Assembly: GCA_963662155.1 (NCBI GenBank)
Contig: OY759267.1
Location: forward strand, 35,754,976 to 35,818,975
From: Lamellibrachia columna
Lineage: Eukaryota > Annelida > Polychaeta > Sabellida > Siboglinidae
Length of the DNA: 64,000 nt
Direction: 5' to 3'
The position numbers were made by a program, and so were the translations under genes. Positions 1-11,186 of this stretch are shown here, piece by piece (the first letter of the stretch is position 1; each line of letters opens with the position of its first letter). The notes under the pieces were generated by a model, which was not told the origin of the DNA, ran no database searches, and worked only from the letters and a program-made list of their open reading frames with translations.

Positions 1-23
1 ATGCAGATCTAGTGGTGAAATTA

Positions 24-82
24 TGCGCATGCGCCGGAAGTTATCACTCTAAGATGGCGTCTACTAGAACGTTGGCCGTGTA
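24..82 (+). promoter_or_regulatory. NRF-1/ETS/YY1 promoter-like cluster, copy 1
   Basis: In order: TGCGCATGCGC (24-34), a perfect NRF-1-type palindrome; CCGGAAGT (34-41), an ETS site; and AAGATGGCG (51-59), a YY1-type element that also holds an ATG. These motifs with this spacing are typical of TATA-less housekeeping promoters in animals. The ATG opens only a nine-codon frame that stops at 80-82. Promoter activity is inferred. Confidence 0.5.
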
Positions 83-1120
83 ATTGATATCAACAACCCT
101 TCAAAACCCTGTCTTAGGAATACAACACACTCCAAGTGGAAAAGGTTTATTATATTGGCAATAGTATCATCGAACAGTTGTGATAACTGGTATGTCTGTT
201 TATTATCTATGCATCTAGCAATTCCCACCGCCGTTACTTTGTTAACTGTTACGTTAGCCAACAATAAGCCAAAACGCATAGAAAGTGTCCCGTCTCCTTG
301 CCAGCAACAGTCTAACAAAATTTTCGTGCGACTAATACACAGTCATGAGTTGCATCAGAAGCAGAAAAACATAGTTGTCACTAATAAGTAATCTGTCCCA
401 ATACATTAACCAAAACTCCATATGAAATGATCAATCGTTTGTAGAATGAATAAAATATGTATCAGAATTAAAACCATATCAAATATGTGTACTCCGTAGT
501 ATAGATATTATTTATCTACAAAGCCAAATAATGTTTATACACAAACCTTCCGCATTCTGGTAGGTCACAAAGTCCCTGTTTATAATGCTCCTTATGTTAG
601 TAGCTGTCTCGAATCATCTCTTTCTTCACCAATTTCGTCCGACTGGCTGTCAACGCAATGCATTTCTACCTATCTAGATGAGATCAGCTTTTACAGAGAA
701 CACCACAGGAAGCACGCAGCGTGTGCTATTGATATACAACGTATGTTGAAGCAGATAACATGCACTCCAACACGGATGTAGCTCACGAAATGCTATCTTG
801 CACACTCCTCCATATTTCTCCAATTGATCATTCTTCGGTCATGGTAGGCCGTACACCGTATACCAATTTTTGGAAGAAGAATCACTAACTTCGCATGGAT
901 TGCTATATGAGACACGCTAAATGCAAGAACTCCCCGCATGCTGGCTGGTAAACAGGAATGAACCATTGTGGTCTGTTGTCTGTGCTGGCGGAAGTAATCA
1001 ACGAACTACGACACGCATTGTCCATGCGCTCGGACGGCGTTGTCCTGTTTGCATAACATAATCTATTGCAGCACCACGCCTTGACACCTGTCAACGCCCT
1101 GAATGACGTTGTAATCCTCA

Positions 1121-1295
1121 CTTAGAAGCGCAATTTCTATGTCGCAATTATTCTGGTATCCTAATTGTATCGACACATGCGTGTTGTTCTATTGAGGATA
1201 CGTAATCGTTCTGTTTACAGCAATTTTCTCAACATGGTTACACCAAAAAATAATAGTACGCATCAGTTAGTGTACGTTCAGTGTTCAAAGTGTTT
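1121..1295 (+). repeat. Core of the dispersed repeat family, copy 1
   Basis: The stretch with CTATGTCGCAATTATTCTGG and GACACATGCGTGTTGTTCTA is the most widely repeated segment here. It recurs at 7993-8167, in part at 10762-10890, inverted at about 44948-45122, and at 61265-61425. No ORF spans it. Confidence 0.75.
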
Positions 1296-2145
1296 TACAC
1301 TTCACCCCTAGCGCACCTGTTGATTCTAACTCCATCTCGACTTCTCTGGGAAGCACTCAGTCATGCTGCAGTTACTGCTCGAAGACCATTCGTACGTATA
1401 ATCACCACTGCATATAGCCAGATACTCATTCATACAAACGAATGAGCTGTGGCAATGTTCGGTGAAACAAATTGCCAAAGCTTCGAAACGGCAGCAAGAC
1501 GGTTCAAGCTAGGGTTTTCACGACTGGGAGCCTGACGTTCTATCTGGAACGTTGTCACGCCCCATTCGATGGGAGAGAAGGAGAAGGGTCAGAGAAGAAG
1601 CGAGGAAGGGAGAGGAGGCAGCGCGGGAGGGAGATATGCCGTTTGTTTGTTAATGCAGACATGTACAAGTGTTTAGCAATATTTAATATGGCCATGGTTC
1701 GCACCACGCTGTAGCTTACTCATGCGCGCATCTTACTGCTAACACTAGTACGAAAAGTAAAATAATAAACCGCGCAAAAACAAATGTTGCAACATAGGCC
1801 TCTATAGCTCAATGCGCATACCAGCTCATATCACGGCATGTGGCTTTTATTAAACGTCGGCAGGGAAGCGTGTCTGCGTATCAGTGTTTGTTACACACGT
1901 GTATCCTGGTACAAATTCAACACTTGTGTCGCACGCGGTGTCTTTGATGGGGAGCGTTGAATGCTATATCAAAGATGATTGATTGTTTGCTATAATGTTT
2001 ACATCATCTAACATGTGTCCTGGAACGAAACTAGCATTGGTATCGCATCAAAGAGACGTCGGAGTCGTGCATCAGTGCTTCACTTGACCTGGATGGAGGC
2101 AGAGTCTTGTAAGAGCAGTTGCTGTACACGTGGGCGAAAGGATGA

Positions 2146-2421
2146 AGATTGGGTGACGTCGAGCAAGACAAATATGTATTTGGGCAGCGGTTTGATGCTG
2201 CCGAGCGCCGTCGTCATGAGTTCGCTGTCGTCGATAAACTGTCGCATCAAACATACGACCACATTGTCGCCGTTGTCGAAGCCTCCTATTTTCGAGGCGC
2301 CGACGTCGTCGCGATCACCGACGTAGAGACGCAACAACAGTTGACTGCAAACTTAGCGCGAGATTATCGCGAAGCCGCCCTGGCAATAGACAAAGTTAGC
2401 GGCGTGTTGGATTTACAGTGA
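2146..2421 (+). CDS. Unrecognised GC-rich ORF fragment, copy 1
   Basis: About 91 codons are open after a TGA at 2143-2145 and end at TGA 2419-2421. No ATG start is evident, so this is likely an exon or gene fragment. Composition is GC-rich against AT-rich surroundings. The tail, around RDYREAALAIDKVSGVLDL, is matched with conservative changes by a plus-strand stretch at 62730-62830 (QDYRDATLLVDRVGGVLEV). This suggests once-functional coding sequence rather than a chance ORF. Copy 1 lacks 24 nt (eight codons) present in copy 2. I do not recognise the family. Confidence 0.4.
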   Translation, partial: RLGDVEQDKYVFGQRFDAAERRRHEFAVVDKLSHQTYDHIVAVVEASYFRGADVVAITDVETQQQLTANLARDYREAALAIDKVSGVLDLQ

Positions 2422-2899
2422 GCTCACAGTTGTTCTAATAAATCAGTATTTGCGCTGAGTAGTAATGGCTTATGTTTTGGTAACCAGATTGATTTGTTTA
2501 ATGTTTTTATTTATATTTTCACTGTACATCCTTCTTGTCAAAGTATATTTGATTTTTATGAGCATGCTCTAGTCAAGAAAAGTACTTCGTTTATATGAAT
2601 ACAACCATATGGTAAAATGCATATTGCTCAAACAGAGATACATATGAGAGATTGATTTTGTAAATATTTAACAAATATTCTATTGAAATAATGTTTTTTC
2701 TCATAAGCAATTTATACACTGATTATGAAAATGTTGACCATATTATTGGATTTATTAAACATAAGTTTTTTTTACCAAACTAACGGTGCTTTTCCTCTTT
2801 TTTCACTGATGTTCATGGGTTAGGTTCAGGTAAAATATTGTCGAGTCACTCTTTCTGTTTTTTCTTTCCATACTTTTCTATCGGCTGCCCCCTCTCCAT

Positions 2900-3781
2900 C
2901 TTTCATCTTCCCCCTCTCCATCTTTCATCTTCCCCCGATCTTCTCATATCCTACCTCACGCAGTCCTTCGATCTTATCTGTTCGTTCCCCTTTTCTTGCA
3001 TCCTTGATGTTTTTTCACCTTTTTTTTCCACTCTCTTTACTAGTATGTCTGCATCCATGCTTACCATGTGGCCTGCCCATTTCAACTTGCTTCTCACCAA
3101 TCTTCCTGTTGAACTGTTTTGTTGCATCACATATTTCGTCAGGTCGTTCATCTTTCTTTCGTCAACCCTCTTTGTTCGTGTTATTCAACAAAACTAGAAC
3201 CAACCTTGCAGCTGCTGTTGTTGTTCTGTCAACGCCACTGTCTCCAGATACAGATTGAGGCATGCTTGTGTAACACAAGCTCTCAGGACTTTCCTTTTCA
3301 GCCTTTTTAAAATGTTTCTGTCCAACATGACTCCCTCTACCTTTCCGAAGCATTCGCTCCCTGTTGTATCCGGCATCGCATTTCTACCTCTGAATGCTCA
3401 TCCTCATTAACCATTCCTCCAAGTTACACAAAGCCATCCACTTGGTTGAACTCCATATCATCCAAACTAATGTTCAAGTCCTCTCTCTGATGTAAAACCC
3501 ACATCTCTTCTGTCTTCTCCCGGCTCATTATCCGTCCGTGCTTCTTTAACACCCCCTTCCATTCCTCCAACACTTCCTGTAGTTCTTGATTTGTGTCTGC
3601 TATCATGGCCAGATCGTTTGCATACATCCCCTTCCTGAGAACATCCTTCATGCTGATCTTCCTGCTGATTAGTGCCACCAACATGATAATGAGTAAAGGT
3701 ACATTTCCTTGCCTCTAACCGATGTTAACTTTAAACTCTTCCGACAACCCATATCCAACCACAACTCTTCTTTTTGTTCTC
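2900..3781 (-). pseudogene. Non-LTR RT relic, copy 1
   Basis: On the minus strand, fragments in several frames follow the order of an endonuclease-RT polyprotein 3' half. First comes RTKRRVVVGYGLSEEFKVNIG, then a stop near 3717. Next is the catalytic region MYANDLAMIADT, where the usual YADD is YAND. A region resembling KVL..CVT...LETVALTE follows, and finally RLVRSKLKWAGHMVSMD near 3060-3100, the common C-terminal motif. Frameshifts and the lost Asp make it inactive. Confidence 0.7.
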
Positions 3782-3979
3782 AGGAACATGACAGTTCTGG
3801 GTGTTGCACGCCATGACACAGAACTGACTAAATACCACCAACTCATTACAAAGTCAGACTCCCAGATAAGTCAGGCTCCCAGATAACTTATTTTGTAATT
3901 TCTGTAAACTATTATAATGATCAAACTACAACACTGACTGATATGTATTGCCTGTATAGACTTGATATCATCATTCCAG

Positions 3980-4152
3980 GTGCCACCATCAAACCTCAGT
4001 CACAAAAGTCAGTACACAACATGACTACATCAGTGGACGACACAGAGCCATTCGATTACACAACAATTGACGTACCAGCAGTAAAGACGTCACGACAGGA
4101 CGGCGTCGGTGTCACCTGGGACAAACCACACAAGGATGAGAAGTTCGACAGC
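3980..4152 (+). CDS. Candidate internal exon, unidentified gene
   Basis: A 173-bp open segment has an acceptor (ATCATCATTCCAG) just before 3980 and a strong donor (AGC|GTAAGTTC) at 4153. It enters in phase 1 and leaves in phase 0. The peptide is acidic and Ser/Thr-rich (around TTSVDDTEPFDYTTIDVP and GVGVTWDKPHKDEKFDS). Codon composition is more GC-rich than the flanks. I see no domain I can name; it could be a cytoplasmic-tail or linker exon. The intron downstream is filled by a 65-bp satellite. Confidence 0.45.
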
Positions 4153-4159
4153 GTAAGTT

Positions 4160-4628
4160 CTTGGCTCATGCTGATTATTGCACTCACAGCCAAGTCAGTC
4201 TTTACGCAGACATTACAGCTTACTTGAAGTGTAAAGCGATTGTTGTACTCACAGCACAGTCAGTCTTTACACAGATATTACAGCTTACTTGAAGTGTAAA
4301 GTGATTGTTGTACTCACAGCCAAGTCAGTCTATACACAGATATTACAGCTTAGTTGAAGTGTCAAGTGATTGTTGTACTCACAGCCCAGTCAGTCTTTAT
4401 TCCGACATTACAGGTGACACGAATTGAAAAATTATTCTTCCACTCACATACCAGTGAGTCTTTATATAGGCCATACAACTGACTCAAAGTGTCAAATAAT
4501 TATTGCACTTACATACCAGTGAGTCTCTATACAGATATAACAGCTGACTTGTAGTGTAAAGTGATTTTTGCACTCGCAACCCGGTTAGTCTTTCACGGAC
4601 ATTACAGCTTACTAGAAGTGTAAAGAGC
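4160..4628 (+). repeat. 65-bp tandem repeat
   Basis: About seven units of a 65-bp monomer, typified by ACTCACAGCCAAGTCAGTCT followed by TTACACAGATATTACAGCTT. Unit starts at 4182, 4247 and 4312 give the period; later units are more diverged. The array begins a few bases after the splice donor at 4153, so it is probably intronic. Confidence 0.85.
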
Positions 4629-5076
4629 TTTCTTGCTCGTGCATTAAAAACACGCGGGAAGGAGTTGTAGACCGAACTGCCCCAGATATATGGGTAGCTG
4701 TCTTGCCCCAGGGGGCACCAAGATGGCTTTTTGGGGTATTTTTACTGCTGCAAATGTTGATCCTTTTATGGTCGTCGGCACACTGCTTCAAATGTTCATC
4801 CTATCATTCCACTAGTATTCAACAGATGTGTAAAATAGATGTAATGTTTGGTCGAATTATATATATTTTTGGAATGGAACCATTGGTTGATTCAGACAGA
4901 AAAGGAAGCATTTAAGTAGACAGGTTTTCTTACACCTATGTGTAATAAGATATTTGTTAAAAAAATGTGTAACATATTCACATGTCCTGCATTAAAAGAA
5001 ACTGTAGAAAATTTGACCCATTCATTTATTGGCTTTTGGGATGATGAAATGACGACATCTGTTAATATCATTGCAG

Positions 5077-5184
5077 ACACAATGGGTCAGCTCTTTACTC
5101 CATCTCTCGTGAGTAGTACGTCACCACGAAGAAGTGAGTTGGTTGTTGTGCATCAATCAGCTGAGATTTTCCCAGAATCATATG
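5077..5184 (+). CDS. Candidate internal exon, unidentified gene
   Basis: A 108-bp symmetric (phase 1-1) open segment lies between an acceptor (TTAATATCATTGCAG) and a donor (TATG|GTAAGTGAG). The peptide runs around TMGQLFTPSLVSSTSPRRSE to HQSAEIFPESY. It may belong to the same gene as 3980-4152, but the phases do not join directly, so at least one more exon would be needed. An alternative donor, GTGAGT, sits at 5109. No family recognised. Confidence 0.35.
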
Positions 5185-5449
5185 GTAAGTGAGCAAGGAA
5201 TATATATTTAGACTGAATTAATATTACACCATTAATTATTTCAATACTATGCGGGAAAGTTCATTTTGGCAAAAGTGTACCCTGTACGTGAAAACGCCCA
5301 CATACAAATGTATTTATTATTACCTTTGTTAAATTTAATTTATATAAATGTTATAACTTATTGTATTATTAAAAAAAATACCGTTGCAGTCGACGGTTCA
5401 ACATAATGAAGATATTGCCATATGGTTTCTCCTGGAAGTGTTTAAGGAC

Positions 5450-6030
5450 AATCAATGCAGACTGTTCTGGCGACACAGCAAATGATCAAGTGTTGACTGA
5501 ATTAATACCATTCAGTGAACCATGTGTAGGTGTTAAATCTGTTATTGACCAGACTTGAGCGGATCTACACACTGGGTAGTGGGTCCAGGAAGTGTATGGA
5601 AGGAGACCATTTTCTTGCTGAAGCTATCTGCCGCATTTGATACCATTGGTCACAGGACAACTTATTAAAAGTGTGTCAATGTGGTGTGGCATATCTGGAA
5701 CAGAGCTGGTTCTCATAATATTTAACTGATAGATGCAAAAGAATGAAGATAGCGAATTGTTTCTCAGCTACGCTCCCTACTTCACGTAATGTTCCTCAGG
5801 GTGTTTCACTCTCTACGCTACTCTACTTGGCTCAGTTATCCAACGTCACAACTTGGATCACCAAGTGTATGCTAATAAATTACAGACCTATGCTATTTTG
5901 GCTACATGAGATACAAATCACTTCCAAAACTAGTTCAGGGATTGTCTCCCCAAAATCTTCCATTGGATGACAGAGACCACATTAAAGTTAAATGCAAGTA
6001 AATCCGAGTTAGTTATTATTGGTGGGGTAA
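5450..6030 (+). pseudogene. L2/CR1-like RT relic
   Basis: Scattered RT motifs occur in the right order on the plus strand: LSAAFDTIGH (motif A), RNVPQGVSLSTLL (the VPQGSVLGPLL region), YANKLQTYA (where YADDLQTY is expected) and LNASKSELVIIGG. Both catalytic aspartates of motif C are lost (YANK), and frames shift between motifs. It is old, with no clear 3' tail. Confidence 0.65.
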
Positions 6031-6207
6031 ATTTTGCATGTCTATTTGAATCGATTAGGTGCGCACAATATGTAGCAAGACGTTTCCTTATGTGTCAGAC
6101 TTTAGATTGCATGTAGAGAAGCACAGTAAAATCAAAACGTGTGGAAAGCATTAGCTTAACAGTGTCGCCTGGCTGTTCTTCGATGAGAACAAATTTGCAT
6201 GTTTGCT

Positions 6208-6872
6208 GGAGTGCCATAAAACACTAATATTATATAGCCTTTTTGTTTAGGGAGTGACGTAGAGTGATATAATGAAAGCATTGATTTACTAAAATGCAAG
6301 GAAGGACATCAACGTAATAATTTACATGTAATTGATTACGGATTGACAGACGTTTGCTACGATGACAATAAAACTGATGCCGATTGACCAACTAATGCGA
6401 ATATGTAATGATCGATGTACTTTTGTTTAAAAAATAAGAGTCCAATGACGTGAGTGACACTTAGCATTATCTGCTATTTGGTTGCACCTCCTATCGGTCG
6501 CTGGAGAGACCAATCCACAGTCACCGGGTCTCTTATGGTTACATATCGAGCAGCTCTCAGGGGAGAGATTTGTCGGCCCCCAGACCTTCCTGTAGTTCTC
6601 CAGCCAAACTACTGACAATCCCTATATGTTGAACTTGTAACCTCCTATGACAACACGACAACCCGTTTATATAGTAGGTAAACCTATTTAGCTGAATTTG
6701 TGGTGTGAACTCTTGAAACAGGTTAACTTTACATTTAACTGATATAACAACTACTAATTAAACAATTTAGTTAATTAGAATGTTTCTTATATGGCATAGT
6801 TCATGTTGTAATGCTGCAAAGTGTATAACATGCATAAATAATATTACTAGTCTATGTTATTGATATTGAATT
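6208..6872 (+). repeat. Left arm of the dispersed repeat
   Basis: The sequence from GGAGTGCCATAAAACACTAA through the AT-rich stretch to TTATGCAGATCTAGTGG is matched in inverted order at about 46500-47205. The full repeat therefore extends left of the point where the two long duplication copies begin to match. No supported ORF. Confidence 0.7.
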
Positions 6873-6895
6873 ATGCAGATCTAGTGGTGAAATTA

Positions 6896-6954
6896 TGCGC
6901 ATGCGCCGGAAGTTATCACTCTAAGATGGCGTCTACTAGAACGTTGGCCGTGTA
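6896..6954 (+). promoter_or_regulatory. NRF-1/ETS/YY1 promoter-like cluster, copy 2
   Basis: Same three motifs and spacing as 24-82, unchanged in the second duplication copy. A diverged third instance lies inverted at 46451-46490. There the YY1 and ETS sites are intact but the NRF-1 palindrome has one mismatch. Confidence 0.5.
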
Positions 6955-9017
6955 ATTGATATCAACAACCCTACAAAACCCTGTCTTAGGAATACAACAC
7001 ACTCCAAGTGGAAAAGGTTTATTATATTGGCAATAGTATCATCGAACAGTTGTGATAACTGGTATGTCTGTTTATTATCTATGCATCTAGCAATTCCCAC
7101 CGCCGTTACTTTGTTAACTGTTACGTTAGCCAACAATAAGCCAAAACGCATAGAAAGTGTCCCGTCTCCTTGCCAGCAACAGTCTAGCAAAATTTTCGTG
7201 CGACTAATACACAGTCATGAGTTGCATCAGAAGCAGAAAAACATAGTTGTCACTAATAAGTAATCTGTCCCAATACATTAACCAAAACTCCATATAAAAT
7301 GATCAATCGTTTGTAGAATGAATAAAATATGTATCAGAATTAAAACCATATCAAATATGTGTACTCCGTAGTATAGATATTATTTATCTACAAAGCCAAA
7401 TAATGTTTATACACAAACCTTCCGCATTCTGGTAGGTCACAAAGTCCCTGTTTATAATGCTCCTTATGTTAGTAGCTGTCTCGAATCATCTCTTTCTTCA
7501 CCAATTTCGTCCGACTGGCTGTCAACGCAATGCATTTCTACCTATCTAGATGAGATCAGCTTTTACAGAGAACACCACAGGAAGCACGCAGCGTGTGCTA
7601 TTGATATACAACGTATGTTGAAGCAGATAACATGCACTCCAACACGGATGTAGCTCACGAAATGCTATCTTGCACACTCCTCCATATTTCTCCAATTGAT
7701 CATTCTTCGGTCATGGTAGGCCGTACACCGTATACCAATTTTTGGAAGAAGAATCACCAACTTCGCATGGATTGCTATATAAGACACGCTAAATGCAAGA
7801 ACTCCCCGCATGCTGGCTGGTAAACAGGAATGAACCATTGTGGTCTGTTGTCTGTGCTGGCGGAAGTAATCAACGAACTACGACACGCATTGTCCATGCG
7901 CTCGGACGGCGTTGTCCTGTTTGCATAACATAATCTATTGCAGCACCACGCCTTGACACCTGTCAACGCCCTGAATGACGTTGTAATCCTCACTTAGAAG
8001 CGCAATTTCTATGTCGCAATTATTCTGGTATCCTAATTGTATCGACACATGCGTGTTGTTCTATTGAGGATACGTAATCGTTCTGTTTACAGCAATTTTC
8101 TCAACATGGTTACACCAAAAAATAATAGTACGCATCAGTTAGTGTACGTTCAGTGTTCAAAGTGTTTTACACTTCACCCCTAGCGCACCTGTTCATTCCA
8201 ACTCCATCTCGACTTCTCTGGGAAGCACTCAGTCATGCTGCAGTTACTGCTCGAAGACCATTCGTACGTATAATCACCACTGCATATAGCCAGATACTCA
8301 TTCATACAAACGAATGAGCTGTGGCAATGTTCGGTGAAACAAATTGCCAAAGCTTCGAAACGGCAGCAAGACGGTTCAAGCTAGGGTTTTCACGACTGGG
8401 AGCCTGACGTTCTATTTGGAACGTTGTCACGCCCCATTCGATGGGAGAGAAGGAGAAGGGTCAGAGAAGAAGCGAGGAAGGGAGAGGAGGCAGCGCGGGA
8501 GGGAGATATGCCGTTTGTTTGTTAATGCAGACATGTACAAGTGTTTAGCAATATTTAATATGGCCATGGTTCGCACCACGCTGTAGCTTACTCATGCGCG
8601 CATCTTACTGCTAACACTAGTACGAAAAGTAAAATAATAAACCGCGCAAAAACAAATGTTGCAACATAGGCCTCTATAGCTCAATGCGCATACCAGCTCA
8701 TATCACGGCATGTGGCTTTTATTAAACGTCGGCAGGGAAGCGTGTCTGCGTATCAGTGTTTGTTACACACGTGTATCCTGGTACAAAGTCAACACTTGTG
8801 TCGCACGCGGTGTCTTTGATGGGGAGCGTTGAATGCTATATCAAAGATGATTGATTGTTTGCTATAATGTTTACATCATCTAACATGTGTCCTGGAACGA
8901 AACTAGCATTGGTATCGCATCAAAGAGACGTCGGAGTCGTGCATCAGTGCTTCACTTGACCTGGATGGAGGCAGAGTCTTGTAAGAGCAGTTGCTGTACA
9001 CGTGGGCGAAAGGATGA

Positions 9018-9317
9018 AGATTGGGTGACGTCGAGCAAGACAAATATGTATTTGGGCAGCGGTTTGATGCTGCCGAGCGCCGTCGTCATGAGTTCGCTGT
9101 CGTCGATGAACTGTCGCATCAAACATACGACCACATTGTCGCCGTTGTCGAAGCCTCCTATTTTCGAGGCGCCGACGTCGTCGCGATCACCGACGTAGAG
9201 AGGCAATCCCCACTCGTCTTCGACGTGTTTCAACAGTTGACTGCAAACTTAGCGCGAGATTATCGCGAAGCCGCCCTGGCAATAGACAAAGTTAGCGGCG
9301 TGTTGGATTTACAGTGA
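9018..9317 (+). CDS. Unrecognised GC-rich ORF fragment, copy 2
   Basis: Equivalent of 2146-2421 with the longer form. Eight extra codons (around SPLVFDVF) sit just before the QQLTANLARDYRE tail, so the frame is conserved in both copies despite the indel. About 99 codons, ending at TGA 9315-9317. No start codon, signal peptide or known motif is visible. It may be a captured host-gene fragment carried in the repeat. Confidence 0.4.
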   Translation, partial: RLGDVEQDKYVFGQRFDAAERRRHEFAVVDELSHQTYDHIVAVVEASYFRGADVVAITDVERQSPLVFDVFQQLTANLARDYREAALAIDKVSGVLDLQ

Positions 9318-9794
9318 GCTCACAGTTGTTCTAATAAATCAGTATTTGCGCTGAGTAGTAATGGTTATGTTTTGGTAACCAGATTGATTTGTTTAATGTT
9401 TTTATTTATACTTTCACTGTACATCCTTCTTGTCAAAGTATATTTGATTTTTATGAGCATGCTCTAGTCAAGAAAAGTACGTCGTTTATATGAATACAAC
9501 CATATGGTAAAATGCATATTGCTCAAACAGAGATACATATGAGAGATTGATTTTGTAAATATTTAACAAATATTCTATTGAAATAATGTTTTTTCTCATA
9601 AGCAATTTATACACTGATTATGAAAATGTTGACCATATTATTGGATTTATTAAACATAAGTTTTTTTTACCAAACTAACGGTGCTTTTCCTCTTTTTTCA
9701 CTGATGTTCATGGGTTAGGTTCAGGTAAAATATTGTCGATTCACTCTTTCTGTTTTTTCTTTCCATACTTTTCTATCGGCTGCCCCCTCTCCAT

Positions 9795-10676
9795 CTTTCA
9801 TCTTCCCCCTCTCCATCTTTCATCTTCCCCCGATCTTCTCATATCCTACCTCACGCAGTCCTTCGATCTTATCTGTTCGTTCCCCTTTTCTTGCATCCTT
9901 GATGTTTTTTCACCTTTTTTTTCCACTCTCTTTACTAGTATGTCTGCATCCATGCTTACCATGTGGCCTGCCCATTTCAACTTGCTTCTCACCAATCTTC
10001 CTGTTGAACTGTTTTGTTGCATCACATATTTCGTCAGGTCGTTCATCTTTCTTTCGTCAACCCTCTTTGTTCGTGTTATTCGACAAAACTAGAACCAACC
10101 TTGCAGCTGCTGTTGTTGTTCTGTCAACGCCACTGTCTCCAGATACAGATTGAGGCATGCTTGTGTAACACAAGCTCTCAGGACTTTCCTTTTCAGCCTT
10201 TTTAAAATGTTTCTGTCCAACATGACTCCCTCTACCTTTCCGAAGCATTCGCTCCCTGTTGTATCCGGCATCGCATTTCTACCTCTGAATGCTCATCCTC
10301 ATTAACCATTCCTCCAAGTTACACAAAGCCATCCACTTGGTTGAACTCCATATCATCCAAACTAATGTTCAAGTCCTCTCTCTGATGTAAAACCCACATC
10401 TCTTCTGTCTTCTCCCGGCTCATTATCCGTCCGTGCTTCTTTAACACCCCCTTCCATTCCTCCAACACTTCCTGTAGTTCTTGATTTGTGTCTGCTATCA
10501 TGGCCAGATCGTTTGCATACATCCCCTTCCTGAGAACATCCTTCATGCTGATCTTCCTGCTGATTAGTGCCACCAACATGATAATGAGTAAAGGTACATT
10601 TCCTTGCCTCTAACCGATGTTAACTTTAAACTCTTCCGACAACCCATATCCAACCACAACTCTTCTTTTTGTTCTC
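9795..10676 (-). pseudogene. Non-LTR RT relic, copy 2
   Basis: Same relic as 2900-3781, carried by duplication copy 2, with the same YAND catalytic change and the same frameshifts. The decay therefore predates the duplication. Confidence 0.7.
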
Positions 10677-10761
10677 AGGAACATGACAGTTCTGGGTGTT
10701 GCACGCCATGACACAGAACTGACTAAATACAACCAACTCATTACAAAGTCAGACTCACGTC

Positions 10762-11186
10762 ATCCTAATTGTATCGACACATGCGTGTGGTTCTATTGAG
10801 GATACGTAATCGTTCTGTTTACAGCTATTTTCTCAACATGGTTACACAAATCAGTTAGTGTACGTTCAGTGTTCAAAGTGTTTTTCACTTCACTTCCTAG
10901 CACAACTGTTAATTCCAACTCCATCTCGACTTCTCTGGGAAGCACTCAGTCATGCTGCAGTTACTGCTCGAAGACCATTCGTACGTGTAATCACAACTGC
11001 ATATAGCCAGGTACTCATTTATACAAACGAATGAGCTGTGGCAACATTCGGTGAAGCAAATTGCCAAAGCTTCGAAACGGCAGCAAGACGGTTCAAGCTA
11101 GGGTTTTCACAACTGTGAGCCTGACGTTCTATCTGGAACGTTATCACGCCCCATTCGATGGGAGAGAAGGAGAAGGGTCAGAGAAA
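10762..11186 (+). repeat. Partial third copy of duplication A
   Basis: Matches about 1158-1592 (8030-8464), from the CCTAATTGTATCGACACATG stretch to GAGAAGGAGAAGGGTCAGAG. It is more diverged than the two long copies; for example it lacks the AAAAAATAATAGTACGC stretch near 1245. It abuts the right end of copy 2, so a breakpoint inside the repeat family probably set that boundary. Confidence 0.8.

Larger units (their letters stand above)
1..3863 (+). repeat. Segmental duplication A, copy 1
   Basis: This block recurs at 6873-10756 with only scattered differences, such as A/T at 100/6973 and a 24-nt in-frame difference near 2327/9200. It starts at the window edge, so its true left end is unknown. 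The right end is where the sequences part after the shared AAAGTCAGACTC. Near-identity over non-coding as well as coding-looking sequence points to a recent duplication, or to an assembly that retained two haplotypes. Confidence 0.9.
6873..10756 (+). repeat. Segmental duplication A, copy 2
   Basis: Second copy of 1-3863, offset 6872 at first and 6895 after the indels near 9200-9365. Unlike copy 1, its left flank (6208-6872) belongs to the same dispersed repeat, because the inverted copy at 44948-47205 continues through it. Its right end runs straight into a third partial copy. Confidence 0.9.

Noticed and set aside
2838..3258. Plus-strand Ser/Phe/Leu-rich membrane protein
   Set aside because: It is the antisense of the RT relic on the minus strand; the CT-rich strand gives hydrophobic-looking frames.
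4703..4915. Secreted small protein (hydrophobic LLLQMLILLW then Cys)
   Set aside because: No ATG in the right place (frame opens at TTG), no splice support and no second coding exon; the hydrophobic run could be chance in AT-rich DNA.
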